Positions 7,640 through 17,068 of a DNA stretch of 64,000 nt are shown here, in pieces (position 1 is the first letter of the stretch; each line of letters starts with the position of its first letter). Origin of the DNA: Paenibacillus ferrarius (GTDB lineage Bacteria; Bacillota; Bacilli; Paenibacillales; NBRC-103111); contig NZ_MBTG01000023.1 of assembly GCF_002027705.1 (NCBI RefSeq), positions 343,134-407,133 of the forward strand, given 5' to 3'. Under the pieces are notes generated by a model. That model made no database searches. It was not told the origin of the DNA and was given only the letters and a program-made list of their open reading frames with translations. The translations under genes and the position numbers were made by a program.

Positions 7640-8479
7640 TTATTTCTTATCTTTGCTCTTATCATCAGGCTTGGCCGTACTTGGGGCCTTCTCACCCTCA
7701 GGCTGCGTACCAAAAGGCGCCAGTTCAGAGCCTTTCTGCGGAGACTCCACAGCTCCATTGAATGCTTGCACATAATAAACATCTCTAATATCTCCGTTAT
7801 CGATCGTAATCCGCCAATGCGGAAACATCGGTTGCGTTTGTGAGTTATAGGGCTGTCCGTGATACCCTAGTCGAACCTCCGTAATAATGGAGCCTTCGCT
7901 CAAATAATTGTCCACTAAGCTGCGCACCGCTAACTGCGCGGGAATCAGCTTCGTCTCGGTTTGCTCTACACCTGATTCTACTTCAACGTACGCTTGACGG
8001 TAACTGGTAATTTCTCCATTTTTCTCATTAAGCTCCACTTTCACATCGAAGAGCGGGAGCTTGTCATACAACTGCGTGAACACATATTTCCTTTGCCCAT
8101 CTTTGCTCAGCGTAGAATCTAGTTGATAGAGACTGAAATTAGGAATCTCCGATTGGGCTTGTACTTCTTTACTCGCGCCTTTACCTAGCAGATTGCTCAT
8201 GTTAATCGGTGTTTTCAATGGTTTCTCTTCACCTGGTTTAATACTATCGTCATATTTCACCGTAATGACCTTCATCTTCACGATATCCGTTGGCAGCTCA
8301 TCCATTAACCGAATGTTCTTATTGCGGAGTGCCCGATTCAGCTCCTCTACCGTACCCGACGTGTCCAATGAAACTTCCGTCTGATTGGAACGATTGGTGG
8401 ACCACAATTGGAAACCAAGAATCATATTCAACAGCAGAAAAGAACATATCAAAATCGTTTTGGCCCGGCTCCAATTCAT
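7640..8479 (-). CDS. walI: WalI/YycI, membrane regulator of WalK
   Basis: About 279 residues with one N-terminal membrane segment (MNWSRAKTILICSFLLLNMILGFQ) and an external YycH/YycI-fold domain, ending in a Lys/Asp-rich tail. WalI and WalH bind WalK in the membrane and adjust its activity. The family start is normally M-x-W-x-RAKTILI, so ATG 8479 is preferred; ATG 8491 (MGEIM) is possible and neither has an ideal ribosome site. Gene order walR-walK-walH-walI-walJ is the standard operon. Confidence 0.9.
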   Translation of the reverse strand: MNWSRAKTILICSFLLLNMILGFQLWSTNRSNQTEVSLDTSGTVEELNRALRNKNIRLMDELPTDIVKMKVITVKYDDSIKPGEEKPLKTPINMSNLLGKGASKEVQAQSEIPNFSLYQLDSTLSKDGQRKYVFTQLYDKLPLFDVKVELNEKNGEITSYRQAYVEVESGVEQTETKLIPAQLAVRSLVDNYLSEGSIITEVRLGYHGQPYNSQTQPMFPHWRITIDNGDIRDVYYVQAFNGAVESPQKGSELAPFGTQPEGEKAPSTAKPDDKSKDKK

Positions 8480-8508
8480 GATCTCACCCATCTTCCATCC
8501 ATCTCTAT

Positions 8509-9798
8509 TTATTCAATAAAATCGTAAGTACCATCACGCAGCTCCAACGCCCATGAGGGAGAGAGCGTAAGCGTCTTATCCGAAACAACAGGACGGTACG
8601 CTGGGAAAATCGCTACAATACTCGCACGGCGCTGATAATATTGCAGTCTTTCTTCCAAGGCATCTCCGGATATCAACTCGGCATCGCGCCGCTGAGCAGA
8701 TTTGAGATCAGGTACGACCATCGACCGTTCGAAGCCGGATATAATCCCTTTTTGCACCTGCATCTTCATCGTTCCGAAGCCTTCCAGCTGTGCAGTCAGA
8801 ATCGGCAAGGATTCATAATATTGTCGGAATACAAAAGTCTGATTGTTGAACAACTGTTTTTCTGGCGTATGCGCGACCAAATATTTGCCATCCCAGCCAA
8901 TATGCTGATTAATAAATTTAATGCCTGCCAGCAAATTCTCCAAGACTTCACTCTTGCTTTCCACTGGTGCCACGGGATCGGAATACGTAATCCACTTGAG
9001 ATCTCGATTGAGCTGGAAACCTCGCTTGCTGTCTGTATATATCTCAGAACCATCGCGCTCTTTGAGATAACGGGTTATCCCCGGATCAACGAAAAAGCTT
9101 TGTTTCAACTGGTCCGCCGTCAGCAAGCTGTACGTAAATACATAGCTCGGCAGGCGCAAGGGTTTAAGCGGAAGGTAGTAATCTCCACCATTTGTTGTTT
9201 TGTATAAATTCGTTACATCTCCGAAAGCAGCGAAATTCTCCACGTCTTTACTCGTAAAATCGGCCCCAATCACTTCATAGCCAACCCCCGGAGAATCCGT
9301 GAAAAAGAACGCCCGCACATCTTCATTCGTTCCTTTGGAGTAAATCCAAATACGTGTCACTTTATCATTATCAGGCGGAAGCTCGCCTTCAATTCGCAGC
9401 AGCTGCTGAAGAACAGTGAAAGGAATGCCATCATGGAACCGAATTTCCACTCCCTGCTGCTTCGAGCGAATATCTTCCCAATTGACATTGACCAGGTACA
9501 TGGAAGTTTTGCGAAAGCCTTTGAAGCTCCGCTGTTTGATATTGTCTAACAATCTCGTGTAGTAATAGTTGCTCGGGTATAAAACAGAGTGCTGCTGATT
9601 CCCCATATGTACAATGATCTGATCAGGAAAAAGCATATCCTGCAGCTCCGCCTGCTTGCCCAGCGTCTCGGTTTGAATATAATTGCTTTGCTGAATCGGC
9701 TCAATCTTCGGTGGATTGTAAGAAGCGAGCAAAAAGCTTTGATACAAGCTGGACCCAATTAGGACAACAAGAAAGATCGATTTTAAACTTTCAATCAT
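8509..9798 (-). CDS. walH: WalH/YycH, membrane regulator of WalK
   Basis: 429 residues with a single N-terminal membrane anchor (LKSIFLVVLIGSSLYQSFLLA) and a large extracytoplasmic YycH domain. In B. subtilis WalH and WalI hold down WalK activity; in S. aureus they activate it. Its ATG overlaps the walK stop by 4 bases, so the two are translationally coupled. Length is normal for the family. Confidence 0.92.
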   Translation of the reverse strand: MIESLKSIFLVVLIGSSLYQSFLLASYNPPKIEPIQQSNYIQTETLGKQAELQDMLFPDQIIVHMGNQQHSVLYPSNYYYTRLLDNIKQRSFKGFRKTSMYLVNVNWEDIRSKQQGVEIRFHDGIPFTVLQQLLRIEGELPPDNDKVTRIWIYSKGTNEDVRAFFFTDSPGVGYEVIGADFTSKDVENFAAFGDVTNLYKTTNGGDYYLPLKPLRLPSYVFTYSLLTADQLKQSFFVDPGITRYLKERDGSEIYTDSKRGFQLNRDLKWITYSDPVAPVESKSEVLENLLAGIKFINQHIGWDGKYLVAHTPEKQLFNNQTFVFRQYYESLPILTAQLEGFGTMKMQVQKGIISGFERSMVVPDLKSAQRRDAELISGDALEERLQYYQRRASIVAIFPAYRPVVSDKTLTLSPSWALELRDGTYDFIE

Positions 9799-11627
9799 AG
9801 CTCATCCTCCTCTTCTTGCTGAATCGGCAGCGTGAATACAACACGGGTTCCATGACCCAATTCGGATTCCAAATGGATGGAGCCGCCGTGCGCTTTTACT
9901 ATTTCCCGGGCAATAGACAATCCTAGCCCTGTACCGCCCATGTTGCGGGAACGTGCTTTATCTACGCGATAAAACCGCTCGAAAATCCGGGACAAGTCCT
10001 TCTTCGGAATACCGATGCCATTATCCTGAACCGTAATCTCCAGCATATCTTTCTCGAGCTTCTTCGCTTCTAGGCGAATAGCTCCTTCATCACCGGTATA
10101 TTTGATTGCATTGGATACCAAGTTATCGAGTACTTGATCAATTTTATCCCGATCCAGCCTTAAACTGGTTACGCCGGGCTCCACTTGGATAACGATATTA
10201 ATCTTGCGCTGCTGCAGCTGAAAAGAGAACCGGTCCGCAACCTCTTCCAACATCTCACTCACAAATGTCGTCGATTTGCTCATCATCGATTGCTTCGAAT
10301 CAAGCCGTGACAGATGCAGCAGATCCGTCACCAAGCGGATCATCCGCTCTGTCTCGCTGCGTGTCACGCTGATGAAGCGCGAGGCGAGCTGCGGCTCTTC
10401 GATCGCGCCGTCATCCAGCGCCTCCAGGTAGCTCTTGATCGTCGTCAGCGGCGTTCGCAGCTCATGCGACACGTTCGCCACGAACTCGCGTCTGGCCTGC
10501 TCCAGCTTCTCCTGATCCGTGACATCCTGAAGCACCGCAATAATCCCATTCTGTCCTTCGCCACGGCGATGAATCGGTGTGAAGATAATACGCACGGACA
10601 GCTGGTCGTCCTCATCCGGCAGCTCAATATCCAGGAGCGTCGTGTTGACCTGTCCCTGAATGAAACCTCGAATGGCCTCCATCGGAATGCCCAGCACCTC
10701 CGAAATGTCCAAGCCGAGCGTCATCTCTTCTTCCGTTTGCAGAATTTGCTTCGCCCTGCGATTAAGCACGATGATTTGACCGCGATCATCCGTCGCAATA
10801 ATGCCGTCATTCATATTCGTCAAGATCGATGCCAGCTTCTCCTTCTCCTCTTCATTCAAGGTGAGCGCTTCTTTGAGCCGATTCATCATGAAATTGAAGG
10901 TATGGCCCAGCTGCCCGATCTCATCGGTCCCTTGAATAATGAGCTGCTGATCAAATTTCCCCTCGGCAACTGCCGTTGCTTGCTTGGTAATTTCTTTGAT
11001 GGGGTTCGTAATGGTGCTGGTGAGCAGCACCCCCAGAATCGCCGTAAGCCCCAGAGCAATCAACGTACCAGAGATGAGAATCCGATTAATCGAGCGGATC
11101 GTCTTATAGACATCTTCCATCGAAGCGATGATGTAAACGGCTCCCAAAACACGCACACCACTGCCTACGGGCTTCGCAATGATAACCTTCCGATAACCGT
11201 CTTCGTCCGTGAAGATCCGCTGGTTATCCTTAATGCCCTGCAAGGCCCGGATGACTTCCGGCTGTGTGTTTTTCTGCTTCAAATGATTCGGAACCGACGT
11301 GCTGATGACATTCCCGTTCGCATCGATAATTTGAATTTCTGCATTATTGATCGAAAATAAATTGCTGACGAATTCGTTCAAATCCGCGTACGTCTTCTTA
11401 CCTTCGGCCGCATTTTTGCTGTCTTGGTCGCCGGTAAGGTAGGAACCCACGAAACCGGCGAGCAGCGTCACCTGACTGTTGCGCGAAGCCAGAAAGTCAT
11501 TCTTGAAATACGTCTCCACCGTCTTATAGAAATACACGCCGATTAGCTGCATCGCAATTAGGATGAGCAGGACATAGATAATAATCAGCTTCGCTTGAAT
11601 CGATTGAAAAAAGCGGATGCCCTTCAT
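9795..11627 (-). CDS. walK: WalK sensor histidine kinase
   Basis: 610 residues. Order of domains: membrane segment (about 13-33), extracytoplasmic sensor (35-180), second membrane segment (about 183-205), HAMP (206-258), PAS (about 262-370), HisKA with the phospho-acceptor His388 in VSHELRTPLTT, and HATPase with N, G1 and G2 boxes (NLVSNAIKYTG, DNGIGIP, GGTGLGLSI). WalK senses the state of cell-wall cleavage and phosphorylates WalR; the pair is essential in most Firmicutes. It begins 2 bases after the walR stop. The stretch at 9901-9914 also resembles a Noc-binding site. Confidence 0.96.
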   Translation of the reverse strand: MKGIRFFQSIQAKLIIIYVLLILIAMQLIGVYFYKTVETYFKNDFLASRNSQVTLLAGFVGSYLTGDQDSKNAAEGKKTYADLNEFVSNLFSINNAEIQIIDANGNVISTSVPNHLKQKNTQPEVIRALQGIKDNQRIFTDEDGYRKVIIAKPVGSGVRVLGAVYIIASMEDVYKTIRSINRILISGTLIALGLTAILGVLLTSTITNPIKEITKQATAVAEGKFDQQLIIQGTDEIGQLGHTFNFMMNRLKEALTLNEEEKEKLASILTNMNDGIIATDDRGQIIVLNRRAKQILQTEEEMTLGLDISEVLGIPMEAIRGFIQGQVNTTLLDIELPDEDDQLSVRIIFTPIHRRGEGQNGIIAVLQDVTDQEKLEQARREFVANVSHELRTPLTTIKSYLEALDDGAIEEPQLASRFISVTRSETERMIRLVTDLLHLSRLDSKQSMMSKSTTFVSEMLEEVADRFSFQLQQRKINIVIQVEPGVTSLRLDRDKIDQVLDNLVSNAIKYTGDEGAIRLEAKKLEKDMLEITVQDNGIGIPKKDLSRIFERFYRVDKARSRNMGGTGLGLSIAREIVKAHGGSIHLESELGHGTRVVFTLPIQQEEEDEL

Positions 11628-11629
11628 CC

Positions 11630-12358
11630 TTAGAAGCCTCCGGCCTTAGGACTGCGCATCAAATAGCCAAGCCCTCGGCGCGTCATAATGTATTCCGGAC
11701 GGCTTGGGTCCGTCTCCAGTTTCTCGCGCAGCCGCCGGATCGTCACATCGACGGTTCGTACGTCGCCGAAATATTCGAAGCCCCACACCGCTTGCAGCAG
11801 GTGCTCACGCGTCATGACTTTGCCCGAATTTTTGGCCAAATATTGAATCAACTCGAACTCCCGATGTGTCAAATCGAGCGGCGTGCCATCCTTATACACC
11901 ATGTACATGTCGTTATCGATGAAAAGCGCATGAATCCGCATGCCGTTGCGCTGCGTATCCGACTCGCTCGGAGCCGACTGTGCTTTGGTCTGCCTGCGCA
12001 AATGCGCCTTCACGCGAGCGAGCAGCTCTCGTGTCCCGAATGGCTTGGTCACATAGTCGTCTGCGCCCATCTCCAGTCCAAGCACCTTATCCAGTTCTGT
12101 ATCTTTAGCTGTCAGCATAATGATAGGTGTATTCAGCTTGGAGCGGACCTCTCGGCACACATCCATGCCATCCTTCACAGGCAGCATAAGATCCAGCAGA
12201 ATCAGATCCGGCTGCTCCGAGAATGCCAGCTCCACCGCACTTCCACCATCATAGGCACAGATCACCTGATAGCCCTCTTTTTCCAAATTAAACTTCAAAA
12301 TATCTGCAATCGGTTGTTCGTCATCCACCACAAGAATTTTGCCAAACAAACCTACCAC
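11630..12358 (-). CDS. walR: WalR response regulator (OmpR family)
   Basis: 242 residues: receiver domain (phospho-acceptor Asp56 in LILLDLMLP, acidic DDE near residue 12, Lys in VTKPF) and an OmpR winged helix (LTHREFELIQYLAKNSG ... RTVDVTIRRLREKLE). WalR controls wall hydrolases and wall metabolism genes. The start is uncertain: GTG 12358 is the first codon of the frame, but TTG 12349, closer to the usual family start, is possible. It is first in the walRKHIJ operon. Confidence 0.95.
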   Translation of the reverse strand: MVGLFGKILVVDDEQPIADILKFNLEKEGYQVICAYDGGSAVELAFSEQPDLILLDLMLPVKDGMDVCREVRSKLNTPIIMLTAKDTELDKVLGLEMGADDYVTKPFGTRELLARVKAHLRRQTKAQSAPSESDTQRNGMRIHALFIDNDMYMVYKDGTPLDLTHREFELIQYLAKNSGKVMTREHLLQAVWGFEYFGDVRTVDVTIRRLREKLETDPSRPEYIMTRRGLGYLMRSPKAGGF

Positions 12359-12445
12359 CGCCTACTCAAGGATCATTCCTCTTTGCTTTCGCTGTCCCAA
12401 GGGACGAGCGTGCATACTTCCCTATATTTTATCATATATTCAACT

Positions 12446-12490
12446 AAAAAGAGACAAGGCCCACCGAGTTGTTCGGTTTGACCTTGCCTC
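12446..12490 (-). terminator. Terminator after the M23 peptidase gene
   Basis: Minus strand: stem GAGGCAAGG / CCTTGTCTC with an inner ACCGA / TCGGT stem, followed by TTTTT. It separates the peptidase gene from walR. Confidence 0.7.
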
Positions 12491-12499
12491 TATGTAAAC

Positions 12500-14044
12500 T
12501 TAGCGATTTAGATACTTAAGTGGGTTCTCCAAACTGCCGTTCTTATGAATTTCCAAATGTAAATGGACGCCTGTGGAATCGCCCGTGCTTCCCATGATAC
12601 CGATTTTGTCACCCTTCTCAACGATGGTGCCTTCGGTCGTTGTAACCTTGCTCATATGACCATATAACGTCTCGTAGCCATTCAAATGATTAATAATAAC
12701 ATAATTGCCGTAATCGGATTTGTAGCCGGTTTCGATCACTTTGCCATTATCGGCAGCCATGATGTTCTTATTGCCAGTAATATCAATTCCTTTGTGAAGC
12801 TTGCCCCAACGTACGCCAAACGTACTCGAAATACTAGGAGAAACGACAGGCCATGCGAACTTGCCAGTGCCTTCGCCTTTGACGACTTTGGTTCCCTTTT
12901 TCACTTTGGCTGTGACGGGTTTGTCGATAATCTCTTCATCCACAAGCTTTTCTTCGGTCAATAAACCATCGACCTTCGTCACTTGAATCGTAACCTTCTT
13001 CAGCCCGTTCTTGCCTGGCGAAATCGGTTCTACGACCCCGACGCGCTGCGAATCATCTTTCACATACTCCGTATCGTATTGAATCTCTTGATTCTTCACA
13101 ATACGTTCTGTCGTTTTAACGGAAAGCGGCGGCTTCAACACCGTAACATCGAGCTGATTGCCGATTTTGAGCTTATCATCCTGAATCCCAGGATTTTTAT
13201 CATAAATAAATTGCTTCGTGATCCCTAATTTCTTAGCAATACAAGAAACGCAGTCGCCTTCAACTACCGTGTATTTGGCTGGCTGAACATCACCCGTTTG
13301 GAGTTTCTTGACGACATCCTCGGGTTTAGCCAGTTCCTTCGGATCAATCTCTACGTCGACCTGATCCACCTGCTGAACAAACTCAACCTTCTCAAGTTCC
13401 GAAGGTGCAGTTGCAATATCATCGCCCATACTCGCCGATAGCGCAGCAACCTTAGCGCTTTCCTTGCCTTTGGGCGCGAAAGGAGCGCTTACCTGATCCA
13501 GAACCTGATTAACGGTCTGTTGATCTTTCAAAATAGCAATCGTCTTCCCGTCTATCTTCAACGCCACCCCGACCGGTTGAGGTATCAGCAGTTGATTAAG
13601 AGACGCCAAAAGGGCTGCATCGTCCGACTTGGCATTGTAAGCCCTTTCAGGGCTGTAGGTGATCCCATCTGTTTTGAGAACAACGTGTACTTCTGGAAAA
13701 TCGTTCTGAACTTCTTGTGGTCTTTGCTGCTTATAGTCATCGATAATTTTATTATCACTTACAATACCTATTTCTTTGCCATCCAGCATGACATGATAAA
13801 CATTATTCATGCCAGCTTCCACGTATTGATGTCCGGTAAATGTAATTACCCCTGTGAGAGCGATTGCGCTGACTCCCAGTACTAGAGACCATTTATGTCG
13901 TTTCATTACCGTTAGCGTCGTTGTTGTCGTTGTTTCTTCCAGCTGCTTGTCTGATACTGATTCATTTCCGGTCAAGCTTTCTCGCTTAGGTGTGAATCTC
14001 TTGATGAGATCCTTCACAAAGCGCATACCCCTGAAACCTGTCAT
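12500..14044 (-). CDS. LysM-G5-M23 murein endopeptidase
   Basis: 514 residues. Polar cytoplasmic N-terminus with a Thr run, one membrane segment (about 50-70), then an external region with LysM (AKYTVVEGDCVSCIAKKL), G5 (VKTTERIVKNQEIQYD onward) and a C-terminal M23 peptidase with HKGID and HLHLEIH as zinc ligands. M23 enzymes cut peptidoglycan cross-bridges, so this is probably a wall-remodelling or sporulation hydrolase. The LysM carries a CxxC (Cys-Val-Ser-Cys) in place of the usual Thr/Ser positions. The start is ATG 14044 with GGGAG upstream; 47 further in-frame codons have no ribosome site. It sits upstream of walR on the same strand. Confidence 0.92.
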   Translation of the reverse strand: MTGFRGMRFVKDLIKRFTPKRESLTGNESVSDKQLEETTTTTTLTVMKRHKWSLVLGVSAIALTGVITFTGHQYVEAGMNNVYHVMLDGKEIGIVSDNKIIDDYKQQRPQEVQNDFPEVHVVLKTDGITYSPERAYNAKSDDAALLASLNQLLIPQPVGVALKIDGKTIAILKDQQTVNQVLDQVSAPFAPKGKESAKVAALSASMGDDIATAPSELEKVEFVQQVDQVDVEIDPKELAKPEDVVKKLQTGDVQPAKYTVVEGDCVSCIAKKLGITKQFIYDKNPGIQDDKLKIGNQLDVTVLKPPLSVKTTERIVKNQEIQYDTEYVKDDSQRVGVVEPISPGKNGLKKVTIQVTKVDGLLTEEKLVDEEIIDKPVTAKVKKGTKVVKGEGTGKFAWPVVSPSISSTFGVRWGKLHKGIDITGNKNIMAADNGKVIETGYKSDYGNYVIINHLNGYETLYGHMSKVTTTEGTIVEKGDKIGIMGSTGDSTGVHLHLEIHKNGSLENPLKYLNR

Positions 14045-14313
14045 GATCTTCTCCCTTTGAACGGTTTTGCATCCACAGATACATAAATAAACCTTGATTA
14101 GACATAATATCCATAAAGGATGTCTTCCTTTTGTTAAATTTAACACACTTTCTCTGCCTATTTCAACAAAATACTCGATATCCATGTGATAGATTCGTGT
14201 CCACCACCAAAAGAAGACGCTAAAGAGTCACTTTTTTGTCCGCATTGCCAATTGATTTTTGCTTCTGCTGCTAAATTTGACGAATATGCTTGAAAATTAG
14301 AAAGGGGCTATGG

Positions 14314-14577
14314 ATGATGGAAATCAATCTAGAAGCGAGATTTTTCGACAGATTTAATATGGAAAAAACGGCCGAAATTCTTCGATCACAAGGTGTGCTC
14401 GATATTCGATTTACAACCGAGAACGAATCCACACCCCCTTATTCTACGGACAGTTACGTTCAATCCATGGATCATGATGCGGCTGAACCCATCTACTCCC
14501 TTAGGGTGAGTGTTGAGAAATCCCGCTACCGCCAAGCAGAGGATACGATTATCAAATACGGTGGACAGCTCCATTAG
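14314..14577 (+). CDS. Small hypothetical protein
   Basis: 88 residues, not recognised. Mixed alpha/beta: MMEINLEARFFDRFNMEKT, then SQGVLDIRFTTENE and SLRVSVEKSRYRQAEDTIIKYGG; the two strand-helix halves look like a ferredoxin-like (ACT-like) fold, which is inference from pattern only. AAAGGGG lies 6 bases before ATG 14314; the longer frame from TTG 14290 lacks a site. It is a lone plus-strand gene between minus-strand neighbours. Confidence 0.6.
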   Translation: MMEINLEARFFDRFNMEKTAEILRSQGVLDIRFTTENESTPPYSTDSYVQSMDHDAAEPIYSLRVSVEKSRYRQAEDTIIKYGGQLH

Positions 14578-14618
14578 CTTTCACCGATTCTTCGGATGCC
14601 TCCCGAGCTTTAACTGGT

Positions 14619-15239
14619 TTAATACTTGCCCAGAATATCGTTTAACTGCTTCAGCTCGTTCTCAGTTAAATACTTTTTGAGCGTTTCGTTGATCTGATCC
14701 AGCTCACTCGCAGTAATCCCATCCTCCAGCATAACGGATAGATGCTGAACTTCACTTTGCGGCAGCTTGGCAACGACAAGCGAGAATAATTTCATCTTAT
14801 CTTCGCTGGATAATGCCTCCTTCTTTTTGGCAAAATCCTCGGTCGACATGACGATATCTTTCTTCTGTTCATGGCTCTCGCTTTGTACCCGTCCCATTAC
14901 GGGCAGGGCATCATCCTTCGCTGGGGAAGGCAAGGCGCCAACTTCCTTGTTCGGCTGACTTCCAGACGGGCTGGGACTAGGAGCAGGCTTCGCGTTCGCG
15001 GATGTTTCGACTGGAGCAGCTTGCTTCCCTCCGTCTCTACGCATAACTATATTCAGCTCGCCTCCCAATCTTGCAGCAAATTCACTAAATTGAATCTTTT
15101 TACCCAAAGCTGGGATCTGATATTGTCGAAATATATCCTCCACGTACATATTCACAACATACCATGTCGTAAACATCGTAATTGATGTAATAAGGACGGT
15201 GCTAATGACGATTTTGCTCAACCACGCTAATAATTTCAT
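14619..15239 (-). CDS. Membrane-anchored hypothetical protein
   Basis: 206 residues, function unknown. One membrane segment (about 8-30, ISTVLITSITMFTTWYVV), then an extracytoplasmic region with a Pro/Ser/Ala-rich linker (about 75-115) and a helical C-terminal domain (about 130-206) rich in charged residues, with two similar LSVMLEDGITASELDQINE / KKYLTENELKQLNDILGKY segments. It lies between the M23 peptidase gene and purA; it may serve the envelope or spore, but nothing in it proves that. Confidence 0.7.
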   Translation of the reverse strand: MKLLAWLSKIVISTVLITSITMFTTWYVVNMYVEDIFRQYQIPALGKKIQFSEFAARLGGELNIVMRRDGGKQAAPVETSANAKPAPSPSPSGSQPNKEVGALPSPAKDDALPVMGRVQSESHEQKKDIVMSTEDFAKKKEALSSEDKMKLFSLVVAKLPQSEVQHLSVMLEDGITASELDQINETLKKYLTENELKQLNDILGKY

Positions 15240-15320
15240 GTCTTCATATCACTCCTGGCGCATAATCATGTTCCTCCTTCCCAGTATTGACGAAATCATC
15301 TCCATTAAATCCCTTTGGAC

Positions 15321-15364
15321 AAAAAAGAAATCCTCTAAGCTGCGCAAACAGCCTAGAGGATTTT
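15321..15364 (-). terminator. Terminator after purA
   Basis: Minus strand: long stem AAATCCTCTAGGCTG / CGCAGCTTAGAGGATTT with a TTTG loop, then CTTTTTT. Confidence 0.85.
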
Positions 15365-15400
15365 GTTTATAAAGCGAAATGACTCGCTTCCATGTTTATT

Positions 15401-16687
15401 TTATGCGTAGATAGGACGAACCAAGTTTGTTTGCTCACGATTACGGCCTACCGAGAAGATCGCAATCGGAATGCCTGTAAGCTGGGATACGCGCTCTACG
15501 TAATGTCTAGCGTTCTCTGGCAGATCGCTTAGCGTACGTGCTTCAGATACGTCTTCTGTCCAACCTGGAAGCTCTTCGTACACCGCTTCGCACTCGGAGA
15601 TAGCTTTCAAGCTAGCTGGGTAGTGCTCAATCAATTCACCGCGGTACATGTAGCCTGTGCAAATTTTGACGGTTTCAAGGCCTGTAAGCACGTCGATGGA
15701 GTTCAAGGAAAGACCCGTGATCCCGCTAACACGTCTTGCGTGACGGACAACAACACTGTCGAACCAGCCTACGCGGCGCGGACGTCCTGTTACTGTGCCG
15801 TACTCAAAACCTTTTTCACGAATCCAAGCACCGATTTCATTGTCCAGCTCCGTAGGGAACGGTCCGTCGCCAACACGTGTTGTGTAAGCTTTGGCTACGC
15901 CAATGATGTTGTGAATCTTCGTTGGGCCTACGCCGGAACCAATACAAACGCCGCCAGCCGTTGGGTTCGAGGAAGTTACATACGGGTATGTACCTTGGTC
16001 GATGTCCAACATAACGCCTTGTGCGCCTTCGAAAAGCACTCTGCGGCCTTGATCGATATATTCATTAAGAATAACGGACGTATCCTTCACATAAGGACGA
16101 AGGACCTCAGCGAATGCCAAATATTCTTTGAGGATAGGCTCTACATCAAGACCTGTGGAACCGTACACTTGCTCGATCAGTACATTTTTCTCAGCCACAA
16201 TACGTCTAAGCTTCAATTCAAACTCTTCCGCATCCATCAAATCCGCGATACGAATGCCGTTGCGAGCTGCTTTATCCATATAACAAGGTCCGATCCCTTT
16301 GCGGGTCGTGCCAATTTTGCTATCACCTTTGCGATCCTCTTCCAAACCATCCAGCAGCAAATGATACGGCATAATGACATGCGCGCGGTCACTGATGTTC
16401 AGATTCGTCGTTGTAAAGCCATTATCATGAATGTAATTAATTTCTTCAATAAGTGCAGCTGGGTTGATAACCATTCCATTCCCAATTACACACGCTTTAT
16501 CTTTGTAAAAAATACCGGAAGGAATCATTGTTAGCTTATATTTCTTTCCGCTAATAATAATCGTATGGCCTGCATTGTTACCACCTTGGTAACGAGCAAC
16601 AACCTCAGCAGATTCCGCTAAGAAATCCGTGATTTTCCCTTTTCCTTCATCTCCCCATTGCGTACCGACAACAACAACCGTTGACAT
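15401..16687 (-). CDS. purA: Adenylosuccinate synthetase
   Basis: 428 residues. PurA joins aspartate to IMP with GTP, the first step from IMP to AMP. Signatures: the N-terminal P-loop VGTQWGDEGKGK, GNNAGHT, the GTRKGIGPCYMDKAAR segment and the C-terminal FSVGRNREQT base-recognition loop. The start is ATG 16687 (MSTVVVVG), 9 bases after GGAGG; GTG 16693 is too close to that site. A separate promoter about 300 bases upstream carries a PurBox pair, so it is probably repressed by PurR when purines are plentiful. Confidence 0.96.
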   Translation of the reverse strand: MSTVVVVGTQWGDEGKGKITDFLAESAEVVARYQGGNNAGHTIIISGKKYKLTMIPSGIFYKDKACVIGNGMVINPAALIEEINYIHDNGFTTTNLNISDRAHVIMPYHLLLDGLEEDRKGDSKIGTTRKGIGPCYMDKAARNGIRIADLMDAEEFELKLRRIVAEKNVLIEQVYGSTGLDVEPILKEYLAFAEVLRPYVKDTSVILNEYIDQGRRVLFEGAQGVMLDIDQGTYPYVTSSNPTAGGVCIGSGVGPTKIHNIIGVAKAYTTRVGDGPFPTELDNEIGAWIREKGFEYGTVTGRPRRVGWFDSVVVRHARRVSGITGLSLNSIDVLTGLETVKICTGYMYRGELIEHYPASLKAISECEAVYEELPGWTEDVSEARTLSDLPENARHYVERVSQLTGIPIAIFSVGRNREQTNLVRPIYA

Positions 16688-16987
16688 ATGCACTTACCTC
16701 CGTACGGTGACGAGTCACCCATAATGAGCCTTGATGGCTGTAATTCCACAGAGAAAAGTTGGACCTCATTAAAGCGCTAAAGCATTCAGCGTCCATCATA
16801 CTTCCCTCTGGCGATGCAAATCCCTTTACACACCGCTCGCGCGGGTCACAGGCTTACTCACCGAAGGAACACCAGGTCTCTTCGGCAGTGATCTGCAGGA
16901 AGTGGACCTACCTTTCGGCATGAAAAACGACCTTACTTCGAATTTGCCCTGCAACATATACAGGCATTCGACAAGGTTTTTTTCACC
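16688..16987 (-). promoter_or_regulatory. Long purA 5' leader
   Basis: About 300 bases lie between the predicted start of transcription (about 16987) and ATG 16687. The end of the leader has a short stem GGTGA-CTCG-TCACC (16706-16719) directly before the GGAGG. I recognise no known riboswitch; the purine aptamer core is absent. The 83-codon open frame within it (16826-17077) begins upstream of the promoter and is not a gene. Confidence 0.5.
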
Positions 16988-16993
16988 GTCTCT

Positions 16994-17022
16994 AGTGTAG
17001 CAGTCCCCCATAGCAAAGTCAA
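16994..17022 (-). promoter_or_regulatory. purA promoter
   Basis: Minus strand: -35 TTGACT (17022-17017), 17-base spacer, -10 TACACT (16999-16994). Confidence 0.75.
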
Positions 17023-17024
17023 TG

Positions 17025-17068
17025 AAAAACGAACAATTCCACATGTGCTTGTATAATCGTTCGGAAAT
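17025..17068. promoter_or_regulatory. PurR operator (paired PurBoxes) of purA
   Basis: Two PurBox-like sequences in opposite orientation: AAAACGAACAAT (plus, about 17026-17037) and ATTTCCGAACGAT (minus, 17068-17056), about 18 bases apart, just upstream of the -35. The known Bacillus PurBox is AWWWCCGAACWWT in inverted pairs with 16-17 bases between. The plus-strand box lacks one C. Confidence 0.7.

Noticed and set aside
10314..11360. 348-codon frame antisense to walK
   Set aside because: Fully opposite a clear walK gene; it is rich in His/Arg/Gln and Leu as antisense shadows are.
15623..16534. 303-codon frame antisense to purA
   Set aside because: Lies inside purA on the other strand with no recognisable domain.
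16688..16987. Purine or PRPP riboswitch in the purA leader
   Set aside because: The conserved cores of the purine and ykkC aptamers are not present.
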